64,000 bases of DNA, taken from a virus. The notes beneath the pieces were generated by a model that searched no databases, was not told the DNA's origin, and saw only the letters and a program-made list of their open reading frames with translations. Within the stretch, counting starts at the first letter, position 1, and the number at the start of each line of letters is the position of its first letter. The position numbers and the translations under genes are program-made. The DNA is taken from positions 93,358 through 157,357 of IMG/VR virus record IMGVR_UViG_3300018080_000002. One strand, given 5' to 3'. Below, in pieces: positions 48,815 through 56,726 of this stretch.

Positions 48815-50293
48815 ATGGCAACTAGAACGTATATTACCTGGGAAGATGGCTATAAACGCCGTCCCTCCAACACTGATACGGTAGATTTTTCGAGCATTAG
48901 AATTGGTGCATCTCTTTTAGAAATTAAAGAAACTGCTGGTCATTTTGATTTTTCAGCAAAAAAATTAGTAAACGTGGCTCCAGGCGGGGTCAGTGGTGAG
49001 GCGGTTGAATACGGTCAGTACAATACTGCTTTAGGTTTGAAGGAAGATACGGCAAATAGAGGATCGGCAAATGGCTACTGTCCTCTTGATGCGAGTAGCA
49101 AGGTTCCTGCTGTAAACCTTCCAAACGCGATCATGGAGTACAAAGGTACATGGAACGCAACGACCAACACCCCGACACTTGCTGACGGTGGTGGAAATGC
49201 TGATGAAGCGATTGGTGATGTTTATCGTGTAAGTGTTTCGGGTACTCAGGACTTAGGTTCTGGATCTATTGATTTTGACGTTGGTGACTATGTAATTCTC
49301 AATGCCAGTAAGGTTTGGGAAAGGTCTCCTGGTGGTGATAATGTTGATTCTGTCAATGGTCAGAGCGGTGTTGTTGTTCTCGATACTGATGATATTGGTG
49401 AAGGTTCAACCAATAAGTATTACAGCGAGACGTTGTTTAATAGTAGCTTTAGCGGCAAGTCCACGGATGATCTAACTGAAGGATCAACGAATAAGTATTA
49501 TAGTGAGACTCTTTTTAATTCCAGTTTCAGTGGCAAGACGACTACTGATCTGACGGAAGGAGATAACAAATATTACACCGCAGCTCAGGCTAGGTCGGAT
49601 CTTATTACCCAGGTCATAACCGATGGTGTGACGGGTACTGCTCCGAGTGAAGATGCTGTTTATGACGCATTAGCTCTTAAGGCTGCTGCTGATCATAACC
49701 ATGATGGTGTTTATTCTCCTGTAGGTCATGACCATAGTGGTGTTTATGCTCCTATCAGTCATAACCATACGGCATCTGATGTCACCGATTTTAGTGCTGC
49801 TGCCAAGGCTGCGACTATTTCTCAGGTGATTACGGATGGTGTAACAGGTCTTGCACCAAGCGAAGATGCTGTTTTCGATGCGTTGGCTCTCAAAGCTGAT
49901 TTGACCGATGTATCGGCTCCAAAAACCACTTTGACCAACAAAGAGGGTGGTGAGATTACGATTCGTCAGGTTTGCTATTTGACTGCTGCTGGTGAGGTAA
50001 ACCTTGCTCAAGCGAATGACAGTTTGAGTCTAGCGACTGCGTTCTACATGGTTGAGGATGCTTCGATTGCAAATGATGCGTCTGGTGAGTTCTATATGCC
50101 TGATAGGGGTACTGAGGTTGATGGATTCTCAGGATTGACTGTAGGATCTCCTATTTATCTCAGTAGGTCATCTGCTGGTGGTTATCAGCAGGATCTTTCT
50201 GGCTTTGTTGCTGGAGAGCATGTTGTAACTCTTGGTAGGGTTGTATCTGCGACCAAGATTGTTTGGAATCCTAAATACGAGTTTGAGTGGTAG
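48815..50293 (+). CDS. tail fibre with HNHDGVYSP repeats
   Basis: 492 aa. AADHNHDGVYSPVGHDHSGV then YAPISHNHTASDV gives the G-x-H-x-H-x-G-V-Y fibre repeats common in phage tail fibres. DDLTEGSTNKYYSETLFNSS is repeated three times just before, and TQVITDGVTGTAPSEDAVYD twice around them. The C-terminus is the module shared with 43568 and 47979 (VGSPIYLSRSSAGGYQ). A long gap with a hairpin follows. Confidence 0.85.
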   Translation: MATRTYITWEDGYKRRPSNTDTVDFSSIRIGASLLEIKETAGHFDFSAKKLVNVAPGGVSGEAVEYGQYNTALGLKEDTANRGSANGYCPLDASSKVPAVNLPNAIMEYKGTWNATTNTPTLADGGGNADEAIGDVYRVSVSGTQDLGSGSIDFDVGDYVILNASKVWERSPGGDNVDSVNGQSGVVVLDTDDIGEGSTNKYYSETLFNSSFSGKSTDDLTEGSTNKYYSETLFNSSFSGKTTTDLTEGDNKYYTAAQARSDLITQVITDGVTGTAPSEDAVYDALALKAAADHNHDGVYSPVGHDHSGVYAPISHNHTASDVTDFSAAAKAATISQVITDGVTGLAPSEDAVFDALALKADLTDVSAPKTTLTNKEGGEITIRQVCYLTAAGEVNLAQANDSLSLATAFYMVEDASIANDASGEFYMPDRGTEVDGFSGLTVGSPIYLSRSSAGGYQQDLSGFVAGEHVVTLGRVVSATKIVWNPKYEFEW

Positions 50294-50303
50294 AAATATC
50301 TTT

Positions 50304-50337
50304 GTTTTCCGTAATTTACGTCTTGTCGTTTTCCGTA
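50304..50337 (+). repeat. direct repeat GTTTTCCGTA pair
   Basis: Identical 10-bp copies at 50304-50313 and 50328-50337, 24 bp apart, in the 112-nt gap after the 48815 gene. Possibly a regulator site. Confidence 0.4.
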
Positions 50338-50347
50338 CATAGTGTCC

Positions 50348-50373
50348 ACTGAGAGGGGTTATTCCCTCTCAGT
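50348..50373 (+). terminator. strong hairpin without T run
   Basis: ACTGAGAGGG then GTTATT then CCCTCTCAGT: a perfect 10-bp stem, loop of 6. No poly-T follows, so it may be a transcript-processing or stability structure as much as a terminator. Confidence 0.55.
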
Positions 50374-50405
50374 ATCCGTTGCACTAAGCATAGTGGGGAA
50401 TATAG

Positions 50406-50705
50406 ATGGGCAAGCATTTATCACTGATAAATACTGATTCGATAGCAAAGCAGAAACGAGTTGAATCTGCATACACCGATTATGTTTCAGTTGTTACGAA
50501 TGTTGATGGCGAAAGCGATTTCGTCATAGCTGGAGGTACGGTGACAGCCAACGGCAAAATCGATGTGTTAATAAACGGGGTTGTTTATTATGAGGGTGCC
50601 GACACTGAAGAGTGGCAAAGAGATACCGAAAATAATAAGATAGTGACAAACAGAGCGATACCTAAAAATGCCGAAGTAATTGTTCGGCTTTATGAATATG
50701 AGTGA
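50406..50705 (+). CDS. fibre-cluster protein, small beta domain
   Basis: 99 aa. Strands IDVLINGVVYYEGADTEEWQ and NRAIPKNAEVIVRLYEYE match the end domain of 46870 (VFINRGRIFQNRDF ... AVPQNSKVTIRE). Contains the 14-bp repeat near its start (as GESDF). Starts after a 112-nt gap. Probably a fibre tip or cap. Confidence 0.6.
   Translation: MGKHLSLINTDSIAKQKRVESAYTDYVSVVTNVDGESDFVIAGGTVTANGKIDVLINGVVYYEGADTEEWQRDTENNKIVTNRAIPKNAEVIVRLYEYE
50510..50523 (+). repeat. 14-bp hairpin repeat, copy 5
   Basis: CGAAAGCGATTTCG inside the 50406 gene, read as G-E-S-D-F-V. Confidence 0.8.
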
Positions 50706-50713
50706 GGTAGGCG

Positions 50714-51490
50714 ATGCCTGGTAGTAGCCCTTATACCTATAATAGACCGACTGATATCCTAGCCGATGAGATTTTAGCGCGGTTAGGCAATGACGGTACG
50801 AGTTTATTGAAGGATTTATTGAACCGTTTGCATCAAGCATTTGGCTTTCCTGTTGAGATTAGAGCGCAAGATCCAGCGTCTAAACAGGTTAATGTCGGAG
50901 TTGGAATATACACCATGCCTGATGGTCAGAGGGTCATTCTCTATGAGGAGGGTGAGGTTTCTGATTTGGCCTCTGGTGTTATTGATTTCGAGGCGGGAGA
51001 GATAACAGCGGGATCGGTTTCTGGTTTCAGTTTACCGTCCATGACTGCTGGTTATTATATTCGGTCGCTAGTTTCGTATGATGCGATCGATAATGCTTTC
51101 GATGTTACGTTTGGGGATGAGGCATCTAGTTTAGATGTGGCAGAGTTTCCCAAGCCTACTGGAAGATATGAGCCTCTGTATTCTGTTGAGCTTTATAGTC
51201 CTACGAGTGGGGTTGGGAATTGGGATAATATCGAGCAAACTGATATTATCAGGGTTATGAATATAGGGCATACAATATCCCCGCAGGAGGAGGTACAGAC
51301 GGTGTCTGGATCGCCTCAGAGTATTTTTACGCTAACGACAATAGAGATCCCAAATGATCGGAACAGATTGTTTGTTCAATGGAACGGAGTCGGAAAAAAG
51401 AATACAGCATACACGGTGACTGGTGATACTGAGGTGACGTTTTCGCCAGCGGTTCCGGTAGGGGTAGAGGTAAGGTTTATAATTGTTTAG
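50714..51490 (+). CDS. fibre/adhesin-cluster protein
   Basis: 258 aa. Helical start (PTDILADEILARLGNDGTSL), beta-rich middle and an end similar to the small beta domain of 50406 (RNRLFVQWNGVGKKNTAYTV then AVPVGVEVRFIIV). Two VSG motifs. Likely a fibre component; no receptor domain recognised. Confidence 0.62.
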   Translation: MPGSSPYTYNRPTDILADEILARLGNDGTSLLKDLLNRLHQAFGFPVEIRAQDPASKQVNVGVGIYTMPDGQRVILYEEGEVSDLASGVIDFEAGEITAGSVSGFSLPSMTAGYYIRSLVSYDAIDNAFDVTFGDEASSLDVAEFPKPTGRYEPLYSVELYSPTSGVGNWDNIEQTDIIRVMNIGHTISPQEEVQTVSGSPQSIFTLTTIEIPNDRNRLFVQWNGVGKKNTAYTVTGDTEVTFSPAVPVGVEVRFIIV

Positions 51491-51515
51491 TCGCATAAAT
51501 GAGGCAGGGTAAGTT

Positions 51516-53312
51516 ATGACAATTCAATATTTTCAGTTAGCCGACGATTTCGCCAGGAGTAAAATCCGCAGTTTAATTGGCACACAGTTAAAAACCCAGA
51601 TGTATCTGATTGACGATAAGCTGGATTATCCGTTAGCTGTCGAGATCAGTGGCGATACGGTACAGATTGAGGCTGGAGTTAAACAGAAATATACATCTGA
51701 TGGCACAGATGACGGGGTTAGCGGAACGTATAAATGGAGGTTAGCACCGTTGAATGGTGCTGATGTTCAACCGTCTGCGAGCACATTAGATCTTACGGAC
51801 GGTTCAACGACTGGAGATTTTGCCAATAATCCTGCGACTGGTGTGACGATGACTGCTGGATACCATATTCAGATGGGTATCGAGCTTAGGGATGATGGTA
51901 AACACTATGTTGTTTGGGGTGATGAGTCTGCGACATCTGGAGGGACAACGTTTCCGAGGTTTAATTCGGATGCTCTTTCGGTGATGTTGATTCGTTTGGA
52001 AGATAGCGGAAGTGGGGGATCTTGGAATTTCAATACCCCGGATGATTCCGATGTTGAGATTATGCCTGTTGGTGGAGGTGCTGGCGGTGGAGGCGATACG
52101 AGCTTTAAGCTGGCGTCCATGTCTGGTAGCAGTGCCAATTTCAAAAAGGGCTATATCCGTTGGGATGACGGTATTGTATTGGCGGCTGGAGATGTTTCAG
52201 GTTCAGGGGATTTGGAGGATTTTTCGATAGATCTAACGGATCTCATAGCCAGTCCAGACAACAGTTCAACGTACTGGATGTATATAGATATTACGAAATT
52301 ACCAGACGAGAGAACTTACACCGATAATGGCCGAGAGGTATATCCGGTTTACGACGATTCTCATTTTGTTCTGAGAAAAGACATGCCGTTCATGAATCCA
52401 TCAAGGTTTGTTTTTGTTGGTGGATTTAAGACGCCAGGTTCCGGCAATACTTGGGTTGGATCAGAGTTTTGGTCTGCTGCGACTAGGCTGCATACTCAGT
52501 TTGGTGGTTTTATGGCCTTATGCGAGGTGTTTGAGGATACCTCGATTGACGGTGTTTCGGCATCGGTTGCATTGGAGCATGGTTTCAATCCAGATAGACC
52601 GCAGTTGGTGGAGATTGATTTTTACGATGATTCCACAGGCAAGCAGTATCCGCTGCTAAATACTAGCCATGTGTTAGATATAAACACGACGAATATCGTT
52701 GTAAATTCGCTAGGTTTGACATTTGATAGCGGCGACTATTTAGTGGTCAAAGCTTACAGGCTGCCAGAGTTACCGAATACGGTTCTGGATGCTACGAGGG
52801 TTTTTAGATCTTCATGGTACACCGATACATCGACGACTCAAGAGGCTCATGGATTAGATGATAAGCATGAGATTGTGAGTGCTGTTCTTTTAGAATGGGA
52901 TGTGGTTTCAGGCACTATCCGAGAAATCGATCAGGCGAGCTTGGTGAAATGGTGGGATGATGATAACATCTATTATGACTGGACTGGATTGAGTCCATCA
53001 GCCAACCTGAAATATCGGGTGATTACGTCTCCGACCGCTCAACCGTATGCGAAACCGTTCAAAGGAAATGTTTTTACGTTCACCGATGGAGCTACGTTGA
53101 CAAATGTTACGACAGCGTTCCCTTGTGATAAATTGTATTTTGATTTTCCGTTTAGCATACGAGCTGTTCAGAAAATGACGAATGGCTGGCAAAATGTGGA
53201 TAATATTGGTGCATTAGTCTGGGTGACTGATGATGTGAATAAGTATTTGAGGGGGGATATTTCGAGCTTGTCTCCGACATCGACGTACCCCGTCAAGATA
53301 ATGATCGAGTAG
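51516..53312 (+). CDS. large fibre/adhesin protein
   Basis: 598 aa. Beta-rich, with Gly-rich linker GGGAGGGGDTSF near residue 190, W-x-D-D and YY-D motifs, and three VSG. The N-terminal part (FQLADDFARSKIRSLIGTQL) is helical and might be a tail-attachment domain. No S74 or enzyme motif. Ends just before the first signal-peptide fibre gene. Confidence 0.65.
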   Translation: MTIQYFQLADDFARSKIRSLIGTQLKTQMYLIDDKLDYPLAVEISGDTVQIEAGVKQKYTSDGTDDGVSGTYKWRLAPLNGADVQPSASTLDLTDGSTTGDFANNPATGVTMTAGYHIQMGIELRDDGKHYVVWGDESATSGGTTFPRFNSDALSVMLIRLEDSGSGGSWNFNTPDDSDVEIMPVGGGAGGGGDTSFKLASMSGSSANFKKGYIRWDDGIVLAAGDVSGSGDLEDFSIDLTDLIASPDNSSTYWMYIDITKLPDERTYTDNGREVYPVYDDSHFVLRKDMPFMNPSRFVFVGGFKTPGSGNTWVGSEFWSAATRLHTQFGGFMALCEVFEDTSIDGVSASVALEHGFNPDRPQLVEIDFYDDSTGKQYPLLNTSHVLDINTTNIVVNSLGLTFDSGDYLVVKAYRLPELPNTVLDATRVFRSSWYTDTSTTQEAHGLDDKHEIVSAVLLEWDVVSGTIREIDQASLVKWWDDDNIYYDWTGLSPSANLKYRVITSPTAQPYAKPFKGNVFTFTDGATLTNVTTAFPCDKLYFDFPFSIRAVQKMTNGWQNVDNIGALVWVTDDVNKYLRGDISSLSPTSTYPVKIMIE

Positions 53313-53325
53313 TGGAGGATGAATC

Positions 53326-54828
53326 ATGAGATATTTTTTACTTTTATTAGCGTTTGTTTCTAGTTTCGCCTTTGCTGCGAGAGAGGATTTTGTAATTCCA
53401 GCAAGGGAGGATGGTGGCAATGTCATTATTGCTCCGAAAGATGCCGGAGGTACGTCAAGGACTTTGTTAACTGCTGATCCTGATGCTCAACAGATAACAT
53501 TTGAAAAAAGTTATTTTAACGCCAATTTAGGTATTGGTGTTGCTCCGACATATCCTTTACAGGTTGCCGGATCTGTTAGGTTTCAGAACTCAGGAGATAT
53601 CACAGATTATGCTCATTTTGGAGTTGGTTCTGATGTTTATTTGGATCTGAAAAAAGATGATGGTAGTAAGATATTCTTAAGTACCGGAGGTAATAGCTAT
53701 ATAGATAGTGGATATAATTTTGGGATTGGGACTAGTTCAGTAGACGAGAAGTTACATGTAGAGACTGCGGCAGATAATACAACAATTAAGATTCAGACAG
53801 GCGCAGATGCTAATGCTGTAGTACGCTTCCAAAATGATACTAAATCTTACCTAACAGGAGTATTAGGCGGCACGTCAGATGCCTGGCACGTCTATGATGT
53901 TGATAATACAGCATCGAGGATGACAGTACAAGCTGATGGCGATGTTATCATAAATCAGAGATTAGCAATTGGCGGCTCCTCTCATGTACAGAGACTTACT
54001 GTAGGAAGTTCCTCGTCAACAACAGTCGAGGGGGCCTATTTTGTAAATGATTCTGGAAATATGACCATGGGGGTTAGTCAAGGCGGTGGTTCCTTGTGTC
54101 TAAATGATTCTGATGGTGCTACTGAACTTTGTGCTAGTGGTCAATTAGAGCTTGGTTCTAATAATACTGTCAGGGCAAAGATCGAAACTGATGGTGACCT
54201 TGTTCTATTGAAACGATTGCTTATTGATAGCGTAGGAGTTCAGCCAGAAATATGGTTGGACACACCATCTGGTTCTTATAATGGTCTTATTGGTTTTAGT
54301 GAAAACGGTGTAGACAAATGGAAAATAGACTACAATTATTCAAGTGAAAATCTATCTATTTATAGTAATACTTTAAGCTCAAATATTTTAGAATTTCAAC
54401 CAGGTGGAAGGATAAAAACTGACTATACTGTTGAAATAAATGAAGGGGTTTTTTCTGATAGATTTGAAAAGTCATCTGGTGCTAGTGGTTCCCACGCTAT
54501 CTTTTCCTTGAGTGGGTTTGCTTCTGTCAATTCTGCAGTTAAAATTGATACAGTAACATCATGCACACATGTATCTACATCGAACTACAGGCTGATTCAA
54601 ACAACACTATTAGATCAGTATGTGTCTAGCACATGGACACAAACAGATGTTCATAGCCAGGGGAATGCTGGAATAGTAGGCTATAGCACCACAGGCGATA
54701 CTATTCAGGCTAGGGTGTATTTGGGTGATGGTATCAATATTGTAAAATGTTCACATTCAGTGAATATAATAGCTACATCTACAGATGGCGCTGGGAACAG
54801 AAACGCTATCACATACACAAGACTATAA
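53326..54828 (+). CDS. fibre-like protein with secretory signal peptide
   Basis: 500 aa. MRYFLLLLAFVSSFAFAARE is a typical Sec signal peptide with an A-x-A cleavage site, most unusual for a tail fibre. The body begins GNVIIAPKDAGGTSRTLLTA and GIGVAPTYPLQVAGSVRFQN, S74-fibre-type beta (G-I-G-x-x-x-P-x-x-x-L-x-V). Unlike the protein at 56727 it ends without a full S74 chaperone; a tiny ORF just after it has an S74-like tail. GGAGG upstream. Exported adhesin or host-surface protein is possible. Confidence 0.75.
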   Translation: MRYFLLLLAFVSSFAFAAREDFVIPAREDGGNVIIAPKDAGGTSRTLLTADPDAQQITFEKSYFNANLGIGVAPTYPLQVAGSVRFQNSGDITDYAHFGVGSDVYLDLKKDDGSKIFLSTGGNSYIDSGYNFGIGTSSVDEKLHVETAADNTTIKIQTGADANAVVRFQNDTKSYLTGVLGGTSDAWHVYDVDNTASRMTVQADGDVIINQRLAIGGSSHVQRLTVGSSSSTTVEGAYFVNDSGNMTMGVSQGGGSLCLNDSDGATELCASGQLELGSNNTVRAKIETDGDLVLLKRLLIDSVGVQPEIWLDTPSGSYNGLIGFSENGVDKWKIDYNYSSENLSIYSNTLSSNILEFQPGGRIKTDYTVEINEGVFSDRFEKSSGASGSHAIFSLSGFASVNSAVKIDTVTSCTHVSTSNYRLIQTTLLDQYVSSTWTQTDVHSQGNAGIVGYSTTGDTIQARVYLGDGINIVKCSHSVNIIATSTDGAGNRNAITYTRL

Positions 54829-54839
54829 GGGGAAACAAC

Positions 54840-54953
54840 ATGAAAACAATATTAATGATCATCGGTTTTTTAATTGTGCAAGAAAACCAGATGATGAAAT
54901 CATGGATATGCAACCAATACGATGCGCCTGAAAAACTATGTGTAAATGAATAA
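54840..54953 (+). CDS. 37-aa protein similar to the C-terminal end of the S74 fibre
   Basis: MKTILMIIGFLIVQENQMMK then SWICNQYDAPEKLCVNE. The second half is close to the last residues of the S74 protein at 56727 (ELMKSWICSQDNAPEALC). The first half also resembles the preceding chaperone helix LSVLIIEEF. So this is either a remnant of a lost S74 domain of the 53326 fibre or a small independent factor. ATG follows AAGGGG. Two Cys conserved. Confidence 0.55.
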   Translation: MKTILMIIGFLIVQENQMMKSWICNQYDAPEKLCVNE

Positions 54954-54963
54954 GGAGATAGAA

Positions 54964-56088
54964 ATGAAAAAGTTGTTTCCATTTATAACGTTATTGGCTC
55001 TGTCTCTTATATCGACAGGAGCAGTAATAAAAGAGAGCAAGCAGGGTGGATCGATTGAATTTTACACGAATGAATCGGGTACTGTTGTTAAAAAAGCCGA
55101 GATTACGGCTGCTGGGAAAATGAAGGTGGATCAAATTGAGAATCTTTCAGGCGGGACACCTCCTGGGATGATTCCGATAGGCGGGATGGTAGCTGTTATG
55201 CCTACAATTCACGCGAACGCTTGGCAGCCTCCAGTAAGCGGGGCCATAAAAGACGGTTTTATGCGTGCTGATGGATGGCAAATCACGGCACAAAACGTCA
55301 CTGACGGATCGTTAATACCAGCCGGAACATATTTACCGAATATGGTTTATATGGTTCCGCGCGGCGATACAGATAGTTGTAATGGCTCATCTGCCTGCAA
55401 TACAAAAACAGGTGGAAGTGATAATGCAACACTGACAATGAATAACATACCAGAGCACAATCACGGAGCGACCGGATTAAGTGGTTCGATGGCCGCAAGT
55501 GAATTTGAGCATAGTCATTCATTGTCAGGAAGTGTTGCAGGTGGAACCGCAAGTTTGACGGGTTCTATAACAAGTGGTGGAGCAAGTTTGAGCGGAAGTG
55601 TTTCTGGGGGAACCGCAAGTGGAACCTTTGCTTCGTCAGGACATACACATGGTTTGGCTTCTGGTGCAGCGGCGATCGGTATGCCTGGAAATACAACAGG
55701 CTATTTAATTTTTTCAAGATCGGGTCAGGCTTTTACTGGCTCATATTATGCATCAATGGCATCAGCATGGGCATCAACAGGAGATAGCCACCTTGGAACG
55801 AACTTAATTGGAACAACCGATGCAAACACGGCGACAGCATCAGTATCATCAACGGCTGCATCGAATGGAACGCTTGGCGTGTCATACACGGCACCAACCA
55901 ATGGAACCCTCGCTGTTTCAAATACCCCTGCAAACAATGGAACGCTCGCAGTTGGAGCCGATAATATTACAACGGCAAGATCGGTTGGGATATCAGGAAA
56001 TACAGCCAACGCAGGGCAAGCCTCTCCAACTGCTGTTGATACGCTTCCTAATTATCAAAAAGTCGTTTGGGTTATTCGAGTATATTAA
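54964..56088 (+). CDS. tail-collar/gp12-like adhesin with signal peptide
   Basis: 374 aa. MKKLFPFITLLALSLISTGA is a Sec-type signal peptide. After SIEFYTNESGTVVKKAEITA comes PIGGMVAVMPTIHANAW and GFMRADGWQI, a collar-domain pattern (G-x-V-x-x-x-P; D-G-W). IPEHNHGATG, FEHSHSLSGS and SGHTHGLASG are H-x-H motifs like those binding metal in gp12-type short fibres. Ser/Gly repeats lie between. ATG 54964 chosen for AAGGAG 6 nt upstream. Exported tail-collar-like protein: odd for a virion part. Confidence 0.75.
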   Translation: MKKLFPFITLLALSLISTGAVIKESKQGGSIEFYTNESGTVVKKAEITAAGKMKVDQIENLSGGTPPGMIPIGGMVAVMPTIHANAWQPPVSGAIKDGFMRADGWQITAQNVTDGSLIPAGTYLPNMVYMVPRGDTDSCNGSSACNTKTGGSDNATLTMNNIPEHNHGATGLSGSMAASEFEHSHSLSGSVAGGTASLTGSITSGGASLSGSVSGGTASGTFASSGHTHGLASGAAAIGMPGNTTGYLIFSRSGQAFTGSYYASMASAWASTGDSHLGTNLIGTTDANTATASVSSTAASNGTLGVSYTAPTNGTLAVSNTPANNGTLAVGADNITTARSVGISGNTANAGQASPTAVDTLPNYQKVVWVIRVY

Positions 56089-56104
56089 ATAGAAAGGATA
56101 TAAG

Positions 56105-56341
56105 ATGAAAGCAAGACATTGGGCAATGTTATCAACATTTATAACCGTTATCGTTTCTCTTGCAATTTTCTTGGTAATATGGGGATTAAAAAATCCACCG
56201 GAACCAAAGAAAGTTGGAGAGTTTGAGATTGAAGGAACAAAGACAACTTTATTCCAAGCAGGAGATTGTCAAATATATGTAACAAAGTGGCAAAGTCAAC
56301 CAGAGCCAAGATTTTTCTTCAGTTGTCCACAACGCAAATGA
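56105..56341 (+). CDS. small single-pass membrane protein
   Basis: 78 aa. One transmembrane helix (residues about 7-28, LSTFITVIVSLAIFLVIWGL) with short basic N-terminus; the outside part has two Cys (GDCQIY, FSCPQ). Could be an inner-membrane spanin, holin-like or an export/anchor partner of the neighbouring exported proteins. No family recognised. Confidence 0.6.
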   Translation: MKARHWAMLSTFITVIVSLAIFLVIWGLKNPPEPKKVGEFEIEGTKTTLFQAGDCQIYVTKWQSQPEPRFFFSCPQRK

Positions 56342-56349
56342 GGTAAAGT

Positions 56350-56718
56350 ATGAGATATTTAATGTTAGTTTTAATGTTAGTTTTAGTAGGTTGTACTACG
56401 TCTAAATTCAAGAAAGACGTATTAGACAATTTAACCTCTACGTTTGCTGGTCATGGTGAGTGTGGAGGTTATGATGATATGCGTGATGATTTAGATAGTC
56501 TTTTAGATAAATCAAAATGTTTAGAGGACAATGAAATTGCTCCTAATTACATGAAAAGTTTACCAGATGGAGTATGGTCAGCTAAGGCTATGTGTTGTTT
56601 TGCTGTTTTACAGGAGTTAGATTATTCTGATAAAACGGTGAAACCTAAAGATAGTTGGAATTGCAAGAAACCTATCGATTATGAAACGGCATTGTTAGAA
56701 TGTCAGAAATTGGAGTGA
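56350..56718 (+). CDS. putative lipoprotein, Cys-rich
   Basis: 122 aa. MRYLMLVLMLVLVGCTTSKF carries a lipobox (LVGC) with acylation Cys15, then Lys/Asp-rich residues and six further Cys (GECGG, SKCLE, MCCFA, NCKK, LECQ), probably disulphide-bonded in the periplasm. May be an outer-membrane-anchored protein, e.g. an o-spanin-like or superinfection-exclusion lipoprotein. Located among exported fibres. Confidence 0.65.
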   Translation: MRYLMLVLMLVLVGCTTSKFKKDVLDNLTSTFAGHGECGGYDDMRDDLDSLLDKSKCLEDNEIAPNYMKSLPDGVWSAKAMCCFAVLQELDYSDKTVKPKDSWNCKKPIDYETALLECQKLE

Positions 56719-56726
56719 GGTGAGTT

